Shown: positions 23,331 through 34,726 of the stretch, piece by piece
Numbering within the stretch: position 1 is the first letter of the stretch
Layout: the number at the start of each line of letters is the position of its first letter
Assembly (NCBI RefSeq): GCF_003324165.1
Contig: NW_025407858.1
Location: forward strand, 236,463 to 300,462
Reading direction: 5' to 3'
DNA: 64,000 bases
Origin: Naegleria lovaniensis
Lineage: Eukaryota > Heterolobosea > Eutetramitea > Acrasida > Naegleriidae
Made by a program: the position numbers and the translations under genes
The notes under the pieces: model-generated
What the model saw: the letters and a program-made list of their open reading frames with translations, nothing else
The model's database searches: none
Told to the model about the DNA's origin: nothing

Positions 23331-25091
23331 ATGTTCACGCAGCATCCGAATAGAACTTTCACGCACTCTTCAAAAAAAATGTTTCGAGACAAATTCAGTC
23401 GGTTTAGCGTACCCATCTTCCTGAACCCAAATTTATACTCCACTCAATGCTACTCGATACCTTCTCGTATATATCCATGCTCTAAAAAACACTTGACATC
23501 AACTTTCAAGGTTGGAAAGACATTTCATTCGAGCCGAACATTCTCGACAAGTCCATCCACTGTCATTCCCTCGTCAACACACTCATCGGAAATGATATGG
23601 TCTAACAAAAATTTTAAAAAGACACTCATGAACAACAAACAACACAATGATTCAAAATCAAATTTAATTATTTCAAATTTTAACAGAGTACTAAGCAAAA
23701 AATTTTCGTATTCACGACTTGATCAACAAAGAGAACCCTCTTTGACTCCTCACGAAACTTGTTCAAATTTACCAATGACTCAAATTCTCTCCATTGAAAC
23801 AAGTTGCGATGATACAGCAGTTGCCATTTTACAACAAGATGGTATTTCAAAATTGTCTCCAAAAATATTATTTGAAAAGGTCATCACTCATCATGAATTA
23901 GTTGAACATTTTGGAGGAGTTCATCCAACAGAAATGGCAAATATGCACAAAAAAACTCTAGATGGAATGATCGAACAAGCCTTAAATTTTGTAAAATGTG
24001 AAAATGAAAATGTTAAAATTGATGCTATTGCTGTAACTATTGGACCTGGTTTACCTCCTTGTTTATCTGTTGGAGTTGAAACAGCAACAATATGGAGCCA
24101 AAAGATGAACATTCCATGTATACCCATACATCACTTGGAAGCTCATTTACTCATGCCCTTAATGTTTTCTAATACAGATATTCAATTTCCATATTTAGCA
24201 TTGTTGGCAAGCGGAGGACATTGTATGATTGTGTTTAGTAAAGGAATTGGAGATTATGAAATTATTGGATCTACTGAAGATGACTCTATTGGAGAGGCTT
24301 TTGATAAAACTGCAAGATTATTGAAAGAGAGTGTTCATGGAGATTTAACTGATTATGCTTTGAATATTTTGAAAAATTCAACAAGTTGTTACGAACAGAG
24401 TGGTACACTAATGAATAATGTGTCAAGTGGTCATGTACCAAACAAGACGCATTTAAGTGGAGGAGCGTTGATTGAAATACTTGCCATGAAAGGACAAGCT
24501 GATAAATATCGTTTTGCAATTCCATTAAGGAAAGGTAAACGACATGAAGAAATTACTTTTTCTTTTAGTGGATTGAAAACTGAGGTATTAAAGGTAGTCA
24601 GGTCAGAACAAAATAATGGAGTTTCAAAAAGAGAGCTTCATCGCATGCTCAGCAAGCTGAGGAATACTACAGTTTCAGATGTGGGAAATGAGGCAAACGC
24701 TTCCTCTACCAAAATATCCATGGAAACTGCCTGTGACATTGCAGCCTCCATGCAACAAGCTGCATTCACTCATTTAATGGAAAAGTTACAATTAGCAATA
24801 TTTAGATACAGATCCTACACCAACGAGTATCCAAACACATTGATTGTGAGTGGTGGTGTTTCCGCCAACGAATATTTTAGAAAACAATTGATTGAGCTGA
24901 CAGAAAAGAATGAATACTCACTCAAGATTGCTCCTCTCAAATATTGTACAGACAATGCCGTAATGATTGGATTTGCTGCTTTGAAACGTTTGGCTAATAA
25001 GTGCCATGAGCCTTGCGGGACATTTGATAAAGAAAAGTATTTACCGAGGTGGACCATCACCTCATTAGACCAATTTTATAAAAGGCACTGA
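23331..25091 (+). CDS. OSGEPL1: Qri7/OSGEPL1, mitochondrial tRNA t6A synthase (TsaD family)
   Basis: Kae1/TsaD/Qri7 proteins transfer threonylcarbamoyl to A37 of ANN-decoding tRNAs; the Qri7 branch works in mitochondria. The first 140 residues are basic, Ser/Thr-rich and poor in acidic residues, as expected of a mitochondrial presequence. The domain begins with ILSIETSCDDTAVAILQQDG, then VTIGPGLPPCLSVGVETA, the metal-binding PIHHLEAHLLMP, LLASGGHCMIV, DDSIGEAFDKTARLL, FSFSGLKTEV and VSGGVSANEYFRKQL. All core motifs are intact and the 586-residue frame has no break. A bacterial-type length with targeting sequence fits Qri7 rather than cytosolic Kae1. Its start lies 29 bases after the NMD3 stop, a very short spacing. 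Confidence 0.94.
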   Translation: MFTQHPNRTFTHSSKKMFRDKFSRFSVPIFLNPNLYSTQCYSIPSRIYPCSKKHLTSTFKVGKTFHSSRTFSTSPSTVIPSSTHSSEMIWSNKNFKKTLMNNKQHNDSKSNLIISNFNRVLSKKFSYSRLDQQREPSLTPHETCSNLPMTQILSIETSCDDTAVAILQQDGISKLSPKILFEKVITHHELVEHFGGVHPTEMANMHKKTLDGMIEQALNFVKCENENVKIDAIAVTIGPGLPPCLSVGVETATIWSQKMNIPCIPIHHLEAHLLMPLMFSNTDIQFPYLALLASGGHCMIVFSKGIGDYEIIGSTEDDSIGEAFDKTARLLKESVHGDLTDYALNILKNSTSCYEQSGTLMNNVSSGHVPNKTHLSGGALIEILAMKGQADKYRFAIPLRKGKRHEEITFSFSGLKTEVLKVVRSEQNNGVSKRELHRMLSKLRNTTVSDVGNEANASSTKISMETACDIAASMQQAAFTHLMEKLQLAIFRYRSYTNEYPNTLIVSGGVSANEYFRKQLIELTEKNEYSLKIAPLKYCTDNAVMIGFAALKRLANKCHEPCGTFDKEKYLPRWTITSLDQFYKRH

Positions 25092-25155
25092 AGTGATGAT
25101 GTGGCAGGTCGATCCTGTGACGAAGGTAAAAACGAACCGTTTTTGAGTGTATTCA

Positions 25156-27328
25156 TCAATCCTTAGATTTTTTGAGCCATCTGATAATTGCAAATGTGAT
25201 CAAGCCAAAGCCAGACACCACACCAATAACTTTCAAAGTTCTCTTAACCAGTGACTCCTTTTTATAAAGGTCGCCACCATCTGAGTCATCATCAACTTGA
25301 TTGTCGTTAATTTCGTCAATATCACACATGGACCATTTTGGAAGGCATCCAGAGTCTTCAGGATTCAAAGCAACTTCCAACAAATCAGAGAAAAGAGTCT
25401 TGATATTGTTAAGTCCTTGAGAGGAAACTAAAGAGCACAAATATGGAGGCCATATCAAGGAGAGAGCTTCACAAAATTGCTTTGGAGTGACATCTCCCAT
25501 ATTTTCCTGCTCGACAATTTCCAGATCGTGTTTCGTCAGCATGTAAACACATGGAATACTTGGATCTAATCCTCTTTGAATGTGTTCAAGAAAACTGAAT
25601 GAGTATCTATCATTTCCATCAAATAGTAAGAGGGCAACATCACACTTTCCCATAATTTCTTCTGACTTCAATACCACAGGTATTTCTTTATCTTCAAACT
25701 CTGTAATGATGAGATGATATTCCTTATTTTGCAGGTTAATACGATCAACAACAGAGTATTGGACTGATTTGATGTGAACATCTCCATTGAGTGGTTTCTT
25801 ACCAATGAAATGTCTCAATATTGAAGTCTTTCCACAATTTGAGGCTCCAAAGACGTAACAGTGAAGAACGCTTGGATAATCTGATGAAGTTTGTCTGAAC
25901 AATCTCTTCCTACCCATTCGATAATTGTTATAATGTTTGGGATGAAAGGTGTACATTCCAATACTTACTTTTTGATCTCAATTAATTTATCAATTTCAGA
26001 ATATCCCCATTCAAATAGCAATGAATGTATCTGTAGCAGTTTGTAGTGGCGATCAATTGCCAAAGGAAATCCATGCATGAATATCAATTTGTTTTTCTCC
26101 AACGGTTCTACACGAATCAAAATAATTTGTAGACATTTCATGGAATGGACAAACTGAGGTCAAACTGAATGCTTCATCAATATCTTCTTCATCTAATAGC
26201 CCGTCATTGTCCTTATCAAATCTGCGGAAAATGTGAGAAAGGACTTGTTTCCCTTCCTCGCTTAATGTAATGACATCTTCGTGTGAAATGTCAGGAGAAG
26301 CCTCAGAGCTAATATGGATCAGTTCCAAAACATTTTGAGATTATTGGCCAATTACTGTAGAAACTTACATAAAATCGTCAATATCAAGCACCAGTCTGTC
26401 GTTATAGTTAAATTTCTGTACCATATTCCAAACCAAATGTTCGTGCCTGGTCAGGATTAAGGTCACCATAAACCCTAGAAATGATTCTAAACTCATGGTC
26501 TTTTCATCCTCGTCAAAGGATACTTGGTCCTCTTCAGAAACTCCCAATAGAGATTTTAAATTCTCAACTTGAATCTGTCCACTGTTATGTTCATCAATTA
26601 ACCAAAATATTCTTCGCAATGCTTTGTGACATTGACTTGTCAGTCTTTCCTCAGAAAAGTTGTATAAATAGTCCGCAGAAAAGAAAAATAATTTCGATAA
26701 ATTAAAAAGCAAAACTTCAATATTTTCTCTCGTCTTGGAGCTATACTCGAACACTCCTTGAAATCTGACGTACTTTTCCACTTCTGAACAATTAAATGAC
26801 TCAATCGTTTCAACAGTGTCCACCTTGGATTGAATAATGTAGAGCATCTTTTTACTTCTCACTATGTAAGGAAGCCATTCATCATGAAATCGTTGTACAG
26901 CTTGTGAGTTGTTGGTTTCAATCACAAAGATTATTAATTCTGAGCTAAGAAGAGGAACTGTGGAAAATATTGTTTCAATACTTTTTGAGGAATCTGTATC
27001 AATAAAGTTGAAAGTAATTTCTTGATTTTTTAAAGGAAAAGAAAATTCTTGAGGTGGAAGAACACTCGGAAGCTATTGGTATTACATAAATCATTCGTAT
27101 CATCATTGCACGATTAGTTATATTTTTATAATACATTCACAAATGCAATTCAATCAAAATTAGAATATTTTCATTGGTGTGTTATAAACGAAATGCTTTG
27201 AACTTGTTGTGCTCAAAACATACCTCTCCTGAATCCCCTCTATTAGGATCAAAAACAATAGAGTCAATGAGCCGAGTCTTTCCGCTACTCTTGTCTCCGA
27301 TGACGATCAGGTTGTGGTAATTGTTCAT
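25156..27328 (-). CDS. GEM1: Miro (Gem1/RHOT) mitochondrial GTPase
   Basis: Miro is an outer-membrane protein with two GTPase domains around two EF-hands; it links mitochondria to motors and ER. Exons: 27328-27224, 27072-26369, 26308-25969 and 25909-25156, all GT-AG; the first is only 35 codons. Domains in order: N-terminal GTPase with P-loop GDKSSGKT; EF-hand 1 around DEHNSGQIQVENL; EF-hand 2 with the canonical loop DKDNDGLLDEED; C-terminal GTPase with GASNCGKTS and TKHDLE; and a terminal membrane segment (VIGVVSGFGLITFAII) with a basic tail. Exon 3 needs one extra base near 26062 and one near 26025 to stay open, giving 634 residues, the usual Miro length. The first GTPase lacks a classic NKxD (it has QSKVD). 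Confidence 0.93.
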
Positions 27329-27541
27329 TTGCTTTATTTTTTCAATGTGGCGCGAAGACTAGCATTTGGTCTCATTGTAAACAACAAAAACCAAGTTGAC
27401 CAAATTCATTAAAAATTCTTGTTGAAAAAAATACGTCAAAATCGCACATTGTAAGTGTTGCTCTTATTTTTTCTTCACGATATTTAGAATGTTGCTTCTT
27501 TGAACAATTGTGATTTTAATTTTTTATTGACAATAGAAACA

Positions 27542-28147
27542 ATGACCGGCGGACCAACATTTAGATTGCAAAAGAGACTCGCTGCTGACATTTTGAACTG
27601 CGGCAAGGGAAGAGTGTGGGTTGATCCAAACGAATTGTCAGAGGTCTCCCAAGCTACTTCCAGAAACACCATCAGAAAGTTGGTCAAGGATGGTATCATC
27701 ATTAGAAAGCCAGTCGAAGTTAGATCCAGATATAGATGGAGAAAGAGAAGAGCAGCCAAACTCGAAGGTAGACACATGGGTATTGGTAAGAGATTCGGTA
27801 CAAAGGATGCTCGTAACCCATCTAAACTCCAATGGTTGAAGAGAATGAGAGTCGAAAGAAAGTTGTTGAAGAAGTACAGAGAAAATGGAAAGATTGACAA
27901 GACCTTGTATCGTGAATTGTATCTCAAGGTTAAGGGTAACGTCTTCAAAAGTAAGAGAATTTTGATGGAACACATTTTCAAGGCTAAGGCTGAAATTGAT
28001 CGTGAACAAAGAATCAAGGAACAACTCAAGGTCAAGAAGGAAAAGCAAGAAAAGATCAAGTCCAAGAGAGCTGAAAAGTCTGAGTCCAAGAAGAAGAAGC
28101 AACTTGAACAAGCCGAACAAGCTGCTCAACAGGCTCAACAAAAGTAA
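27542..28147 (+). CDS. RPL19: Ribosomal protein eL19
   Basis: eL19 is a structural protein of the large cytosolic ribosomal subunit. The chosen ATG (27542, context AAACAATGA) gives 201 residues, close to the family length, and aligns with the usual start ([36 protein letters not shown]). Further signatures are [17 protein letters not shown] and [18 protein letters not shown]. The C-terminal third is a long Lys/Glu/Gln helix. Codon use is more GC-ending and regular than in neighbours, as expected for a highly expressed gene. A TAG preceded by a T/A-rich stretch at 27534-27536 could be an intron acceptor in the 5' leader. The long antisense frames across this gene are shadows. Confidence 0.97.
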   Translation: MTGGPTFRLQKRLAADILNCGKGRVWVDPNELSEVSQATSRNTIRKLVKDGIIIRKPVEVRSRYRWRKRRAAKLEGRHMGIGKRFGTKDARNPSKLQWLKRMRVERKLLKKYRENGKIDKTLYRELYLKVKGNVFKSKRILMEHIFKAKAEIDREQRIKEQLKVKKEKQEKIKSKRAEKSESKKKKQLEQAEQAAQQAQQK

Positions 28148-28407
28148 ATTACTATCCTTACCCACTAATAAAACCCCAAAATTATTAAATATTTGAAAAT
28201 TACCCAAACTAATGCTTCAGCAACAATTTGGTCAGTTCCGACCTGGCAAACAATTGAAGGCAAAATCAGAGCAAGTTTTATTGTTCTGTACTCCGCTCTA
28301 TGTTTTATACATGAAGAAACGTTTTTATGATTTTTTGAGACGGCGATGCCAAGTGTGTCATTAGGTGTGTAAAAACAAATGCGCACTAGAATCATCACGA
28401 TAATAAA

Positions 28408-28626
28408 TTATTCAATGTAACCGGATCTAGCATTGTTGAAGATTTGTACAAGAGCAGATCCAACAACCACAAACAAAAGGAAGGCCAACACTAGTGGACC
28501 AACTTGCGAAGATTCCTTGTTTTCAAGCTCCTTTCTTCTTTCCTTCTCTTCCGCAGTGAGCTTTCCTTTCTTCTCCCATTCCTTGCTCTTGATCTTTGCG
28601 ATGGCTGGATTCACTCTTGATGGCAT
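28408..28626 (-). CDS. SERP1: RAMP4/SERP-family ER membrane protein
   Basis: A 72-residue protein. RAMP4/SERP/Ysy6 are small tail-anchored ER proteins that bind the Sec61 translocon and protect nascent membrane proteins under stress. The N-terminal half is charged and helical (NPAIAKIKSKEWEKKGKLT), followed by ESSQVGPLVLAFLLFVVVGS, a single C-terminal membrane segment typical of the family, and a short tail. Length matches the family (about 65-75). It is convergent with eL19, with 260 bases between stops in which I see no other gene. Confidence 0.88.
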   Translation of the reverse strand: MPSRVNPAIAKIKSKEWEKKGKLTAEEKERRKELENKESSQVGPLVLAFLLFVVVGSALVQIFNNARSGYIE

Positions 28627-28964
28627 TTTATTTTGTTGTTGATTTTTGTTTCTTCAGTCTTTCACTATGACGTCAACACTTGGCCGTCTCAGTTGATGGA
28701 TAGATTCAGTCTTTGCAACGCGTTAAAACAATTGGCAAGAAAACTGAAAGAGATTCAATTCATCACCTACAATAATGAGAGTCGAATTGCAGCAAAGTTT
28801 TGCGCCAAATGTTGTCGTTAGAAGTTGTTCGAGAAAACGCTGGATGCCAAACGTAAAAAATTGCCTGGTTCTCAAGTGCACTGGACGTTTGCCTTGGCTC
28901 GGAACGCACGACAATTATTATTGTTCGGAAACAATATTCAGTCAAATTTTACTTACTTTATAGT

Positions 28965-30869
28965 ATGAATGAATGTATTTGCCTCTCAAGTGATGATGAA
29001 GACGAAGCAATACAGGAATCACCCCAAGTGGTTTTTGTAAAATCATCCTCTCGTGCCTTCACTTCATCAACAGCAAGCAATTTTTCAAATACTTCCGATC
29101 AGAATTTGACACAACCAAGGCCTATCATTGAGAATCACCTTTCACAAGAGGATGTTTGCATGATATTGAGCGACGATGAGGAAACCATGGCGTACACTTC
29201 TCCTCCTAAAAAAGATGAAGCAAATGAAATTGCCAACAACGCCAATGATGAGCCTGGTTTTTCTAACACCCTATCATCACCACCGATCTTTTTTACAAAA
29301 TCATCTATCACCTCTTCAATTCCTCCTTTTCTGATGATGAACAACAATCTATTAAGCGATGATGAGGAAGAGGAGGAATATCAATACAAGCTTCCTTCTC
29401 CTCCAATTTCAATGACTGAAAATCAACCCATCAGAGAAAGTGAACGTTCATTGTCTCAACATGAATATTCACAAACATTTTCAAATCACACAATACTTAC
29501 ATCTCAATCAATGGAATATAGCGATTCTCAAAACAGCTCCCAATATTATGAAAGCCAATCTCAATCTTTTGGCTCTTGCTCTCAACTAAGTTTTTCGGCC
29601 AGCAGAAAAGGCACGTTTAAGAAAATTGCAATAGGAAAATTTGCTGCATCAGAAATTGTGACAATGTTTGATGAAAATTTGCAATCTAGCGTTGGAGGTG
29701 AAGACATAATTTCTGATTTTACTCAATACATTGCTAGATCAGATACAAGCTTAGTTAATATCACAAAATTGCCAATTGCTCACTCCATTCAATGGAAAAG
29801 AAGACTTGCGTTGGATTATGTATTATTTGTTTTTCAAAAGCAGAAAAGAGATCCAGGCAATTCTATTCGATATGATTCTTCTAACATGGAAAATCAAACG
29901 GTCGAATTTTTTATTCCATCAATCGCCATTAGAATGACTGGTTCATCGTTTCTCAAAATTTATACTGCTTCAAAAGAGAGCAACACAAATGTACTGCACA
30001 AATACCTAACCGATGTCATTCATAGATTGGATTGTGAGGAGGGTAAAATTCTCATGCAGGAACATATTTATCCTCATTTAAATGGAGCAAAATTCAAAAT
30101 TATTCTTATCATTGAAGGACTCAATGAATGCATTAAGAAGTATGAGAATGAACAATACCAAAATTCTTTGCAATCTTCCAAGAAAAAAAAGAAGCCAAAC
30201 AACTCACTACCACAAGAACAACCTAAACGGAGGTCATTTCAAAAGGAAGATATTGAGAAATTCAAGTTGAAAACATTATTTACATTAGAGAGGGTACAAA
30301 TTGTAGAGACAAAAAATCTAACTCACACAGCATCTATTTTGAAAGGAGTAACCAATCGTTTTCAAATAGCTCCTTACAAGAAAATTACATCTGCTGTCGA
30401 TTTTATTCAAAAGCCATCAGGAGGATTGAATTCTATCGACTCGTGGACAATGCAACTTATTCAAATTCCAAAGATATCTGAAAAAGCTGCCAAAGCAATC
30501 GCCCAACAGTATCCATCATATTCGAGCTTGATGAAGGCCTACAAGAAGTGTAAAAGTGAAACAGAAAAGAGACTTCTAATATCTAGCATCAAGAATGGAG
30601 AAAAGAGGTTGGGAGACTCAGTTTCTAGGGCTCTCTATAACTTTTATTGCATGGACAATGAAGACAATGAAGGAACGGAGCACAATATTTCAGAAGAAAG
30701 CAACTCTCAAAGAGGTGGTGACACACAAGAGTTGCAAAAAAAGAAAACTCAACAACCTAGAAAGAAGAAAAAGACAACTTCAACAACATCATCCAGCACT
30801 GAACACTCTCGTTCTTCAGATAGACCTAGGGATGAGAGTGAGAGTATTCTTTTTGAGGAATTGTTGTAA
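28965..30869 (+). CDS. EME1: EME1/Mms4-like partner of MUS81 endonuclease
   Basis: EME1 is the non-catalytic XPF-family subunit that, with MUS81, cuts branched recombination and replication intermediates. The 634-residue frame is open. Residues 1-230 are Ser/Asp-rich and disordered, with ICLSSDDEDEA and CMILSDDEE, which resemble SUMO-interacting motifs next to acidic clusters. From about residue 210 the nuclease-like fold appears: IVTMFDENLQ, ITKLPIAHSIQWKRRL, IILIIEGLNECIKKY, LFTLERVQIVETKN, then the helix-hairpin-helix tail (WTMQLIQIPKISEKAAKAIA, YPSYSSLMKAYKKC). The ERK(x)3D nuclease motif is absent, as expected for EME1 and not for MUS81. The C-terminus is basic and low complexity. Confidence 0.85.
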   Translation: MNECICLSSDDEDEAIQESPQVVFVKSSSRAFTSSTASNFSNTSDQNLTQPRPIIENHLSQEDVCMILSDDEETMAYTSPPKKDEANEIANNANDEPGFSNTLSSPPIFFTKSSITSSIPPFLMMNNNLLSDDEEEEEYQYKLPSPPISMTENQPIRESERSLSQHEYSQTFSNHTILTSQSMEYSDSQNSSQYYESQSQSFGSCSQLSFSASRKGTFKKIAIGKFAASEIVTMFDENLQSSVGGEDIISDFTQYIARSDTSLVNITKLPIAHSIQWKRRLALDYVLFVFQKQKRDPGNSIRYDSSNMENQTVEFFIPSIAIRMTGSSFLKIYTASKESNTNVLHKYLTDVIHRLDCEEGKILMQEHIYPHLNGAKFKIILIIEGLNECIKKYENEQYQNSLQSSKKKKKPNNSLPQEQPKRRSFQKEDIEKFKLKTLFTLERVQIVETKNLTHTASILKGVTNRFQIAPYKKITSAVDFIQKPSGGLNSIDSWTMQLIQIPKISEKAAKAIAQQYPSYSSLMKAYKKCKSETEKRLLISSIKNGEKRLGDSVSRALYNFYCMDNEDNEGTEHNISEESNSQRGGDTQELQKKKTQQPRKKKKTTSTTSSSTEHSRSSDRPRDESESILFEELL

Positions 30870-31112
30870 TCTCAAGTCTGTTAGTGTTTTTGCAAAATAA
30901 TTAACGAAAAATATATTTGTCTGATGTGTTTTGACTTCCATCTAAATATGTGTTGATTTCTTGTGGTGTGTCTCTGTATGTATTTTCAACAAACTAATAT
31001 AATTCAGAAGCACACAACAATTTGTCAACAAATTCAATGCAGGTTCATACAACACATCTTGAATACAATGAAGAACCACACTTCCATACAACTGAATTAA
31101 AAAATTGGTACA

Positions 31113-34100
31113 TTGTCACAATCCGAATTTGTTGTTGATATGGACTTGCCATTTGTTTGTGATTGTTGTCATGAACTAGTTAATTCAAAAAGTTGTAGAG
31201 AACAAGGGTGCCAAGGTGGATATCAGTTTCTCTGTGGCTGTGGCGAAATTATTGATGTGAATTCAATTAGAAGTCATAAATGTAGTGACAAGAACATCAA
31301 AGGCAAGGGCAGGAAAGAGTTCCAATTTTCTAATGATAAAGCTGATGCTAAAGGGGTGATTATCTATATATTGGAAGCAATAATGGATTAACTCAAGTGA
31401 ATTGTAGCACAGTTGGGAAGAAAAGAACAAAATCAGCAAAAATTGGGGTTGAAGAGAGTTTCAGGTTGTGTTTTAGCATACTTCTCTGAAAGGCAAAAAG
31501 TGGATGTTGGATTGTTTCACAAATATTTCAATCAACATACCAGGTCTCATTGCATTGCTCAGTCATCTGTCACCAAATATCAAAGAGCCTTGTGTTTGTA
31601 TGAAGAACTCTCCCAAGTTACAATTAATACTCAAATAGATAACCACAACATATTGCATGTTGCTACTCCAATAGCTGAATGTTGGTTCAGCATTGATGGG
31701 TCAAACAATCTTGTCACTAATCTCAAGAAATGCTCTTCACATATTGTTGCATTATAATAGAAAAAATATCACTTTGGAAGATCTAGCTTTGAAGGATGTA
31801 GAAATATGCTCTGATGCAAGTCATGTCATTCCAGGAATTTTTGATAGGCTCAAACAAAAACTTTCAGATGAAAAAGGGTTCAAGCTTGACATTTTCGTTA
31901 ATAATGCTAAAAAAATTCTGGGTCATAATGTTTCTTTGGGTATGATATCACATAGTGATTAGAAGTTCCTGTTGCTGCATGGATGTGATTTGTTTGGAAA
32001 AATGTTGCCTAAAGATTATGGACAAAATTTGTCTCAAGATACTTCTTGTGGAAATGATATCTCCAATTCTCATCCATTTGATGTGAACAAACCAAGTATT
32101 TTAGATGGTCATGTTAATGTAACCTATGAGCACCGTTTTTCACACTTAATCAGTAGTGGAATTACCTCAAAGGTTCCAGATGTGGAAGACAATTCCAATA
32201 ATAGAGTTGTAAAACAATCAATTGGTAATCTGTTATGGATGTTGACAATGCTGCAAATAATAACAGCAATATCTGTAATATCAGAGAATACCTTCAAAAA
32301 AAAGAAAACTGATTACCAACTTGCATTTCATATATGCACCTTTTTGTTAGGCATGTTATGTGTAGAAAGGTTTGGGCCTGAAATGCACACTCTATATTTG
32401 CATGAATTGATGTATCATCTTACAAAGCAATTAGAAAAACGTAGGCTAACTCTTTCCGGAACTGATAAATTTGAAGGGTTTTTCGCACCATTGAAAAAGC
32501 AATACCAAAAAGGGTGTAGAAAAGATGAGGCTGATCGTCATGTTACTATCAAACGAAATGGTCAATCTCAGCTTGGATTATTGCTTCCACAATTTGTAAA
32601 AAGTAACAATAATTCCAAAATTTCAGAGTGGCTGGAAACTTTTGAACTGAAAAATATTTTCATACCAAAAGAGTTAATAGTATCATCTGATATTCATAAG
32701 AAGAGCTTTGAAGCTAAATTGAAAGAGCTATATCAGGTATTTCCAACAACAAAGTTCCTTGGAGAAAAATCCATCTCTGACATAGTTGTAATTAGAGAGG
32801 ATGGAATTCTATTTAAATTCTCTGCCAAGCCTGAAATTTACCTGAATAATATTACACCATGTTGCTCTCGAATGGAACAAGATTATTCCTCAAAATCTTG
32901 TTCCAATGATGGCTGTTCCAATATGAAAGCTGCTTCATGTGTTATTCATATATGTGTATCATGTTCGTAATGGATGTGTTAAGGATGCACATATTTGCAC
33001 TTACCATAAGAAGAGCAAATTGTACTCTAAGAATGCAAATCTAAATATTGACACTCAAAATCCTCAGAGAAAAACAGCTGTAAAATCTAAAGCTCCACAA
33101 GGATCGAAAAGTATAGTACGACCTGTGTTTGGGGAGGTTCAATTCATAAATGCAACAGTTGAAAGGAATAACCAACACTATCTCCCAACAGGTTCTACTT
33201 TGACATGGGTGCCAGAATATGGTAATAATATCAATAATTCGACAACAAATCCACTGGCCAAAATTAATCCTCCATCAAAAATTGCTCACTTCACACAAAA
33301 TCAAAGACTAGATAATCAACAACCAAAAGACTCTCTTACACAAACATCAGTGTACAATATTGGAACACAAAATGTCAACCCAATAACTCGATCATTCTCT
33401 CAACAAGTAGAGGATCAATCATCTCAACAAATAATTAGAAATGGAGAATCAGTAATATCGGAGAGAATTGCTAGTTCAAGACCATCATCACAATATTCTC
33501 TATCTAACCCACCTTATACCACAATAATGGGACAAAGATGTAGCTCGGACATAACACAACTAATTGCAATTCCATGTCAGTCCTTTGACAATATTACAAC
33601 CTCGAAAAGAATTGTAAATAATTCAAGATCCAACACACTCAAACAATTCAATACCGGAATGACAAGACAAGGTGAGAATTCAATAACTCAATTGTACTCT
33701 CAACCAACAAGAAATCAGTTCTCATCTCAATTACTATTGGATCAAGTGTCACCATCGCTGCTCCAACCACAAACAGTTAAAAAATCTTACTATCCATTCG
33801 AAGAAAGTAATTGTCAACAATTTGTCAGCCCTGGAATATTACATCCATTCAGTGGAATTACAGAATGTGCATCATATTCAATGCAACTTCCAGAGTGTAC
33901 ATTCAGCAGTGAAACGACACTACAAACTCTCTCTCAGTCAATAGAAAATCAATCATCATCTCAGCTAATGGGCAGTAATCCGAGAACAACATTACACTCA
34001 AGCCATGAAATTTCGGAAAATGCACAACATTCATCAAAGAGTTGTAACATCAATCGTATTGCCACAAGCCTATCCCGTTTGTCATCAACTCACAATCGTG

Positions 34101-34210
34101 TAGAACCATATCCAAGGAACCCACAACAAAACCGAATCGGAGCGCAAAGCCAATTCCAACAAAATTGTTTTGAATTTTCTATGAATACACCTTCTACGGT
34201 AAGTGTTTGA
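31113..34210 (+). pseudogene. Broken transposon-like gene, family unknown
   Basis: A coding-like stretch spread over several frames, interrupted by frame changes and one in-frame TAG (31960-31962). It starts with a Cys-rich putative zinc-binding piece (CDCCHELVNSKSC, FLCGCGEII, HKC). The middle holds a transposase-like feature: GPEMHTLYLHELMYHLTKQL followed by DKFEGFFAPLKKQYQKGC, which resembles the end of some eukaryotic cut-and-paste transposases. A second Cys cluster (CCSRMEQDY, CSNDGCSNM) sits near 32860-32960, and the last 1.2 kb is Ser/Gln/Asn-rich. The frame changes here do not follow the one-missing-base rule seen in host genes, so real decay or unrecognised introns are likelier. I saw no terminal inverted repeats. 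Assignment to a DNA transposon is inference. Confidence 0.4.
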
Positions 34211-34726
34211 TTAACGTTGGAATGATAATTATTATTGCCATCAGAATACTACGAACAAATGTAAGAGAAAAGAGAACTATACCTCTGCTAAAAAGAACAA
34301 ATAACTTCACACAGGGCAGTGGCTGTATTTTTTTGATGTTTCTGTTGGCTCAACTGACAATTATCACTACAAAAACAACCAACAACGAACAACAGTGAAT
34401 GATTGAAAGCATTGTAGATAATTCTATTGAATCTATCTCGTTTTATTAATTAATTATTAAACCAAAAGGCTTTCTTATTGTTTTACACGATTAAAAGTGA
34501 ATTAATACACAGCAACATCGGTACAACAGCAAGTTTTTTGTGTGAGATGTCTTGTGACAGCTCTCTCGGAACAAGTTTGTGCAGAGAGAGTCCATCAACA
34601 TGCTTATTTATAAAGTTCAAACACTAACATACTTGAGATGTCACTCATGCTCGAAGTCATCCATATTTGCGTCAATTCATCATATTTGGAAAGTGACTTG
34701 TTTGAAACAATATCTTTTCAAAAACA
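34211..34726. other. Intergenic region
   Basis: 516 bases between the broken transposon-like gene and AOX. Short frames only; the first 190 bases still look weakly coding-like and may be decayed sequence. No RNA gene or repeat seen. Confidence 0.4.

Noticed and set aside
27484-28207. Long minus-strand frames (201 and 189 codons) opposite eL19
   Set aside because: They are mirror shadows of a strongly codon-biased ribosomal protein gene and have Leu/Ser-rich composition with no motif.
28633-28963. Short frames between the RAMP4 and EME1 genes on both strands
   Set aside because: Overlapping frames of about 60 codons on both strands with no motif, in a divergent promoter region.
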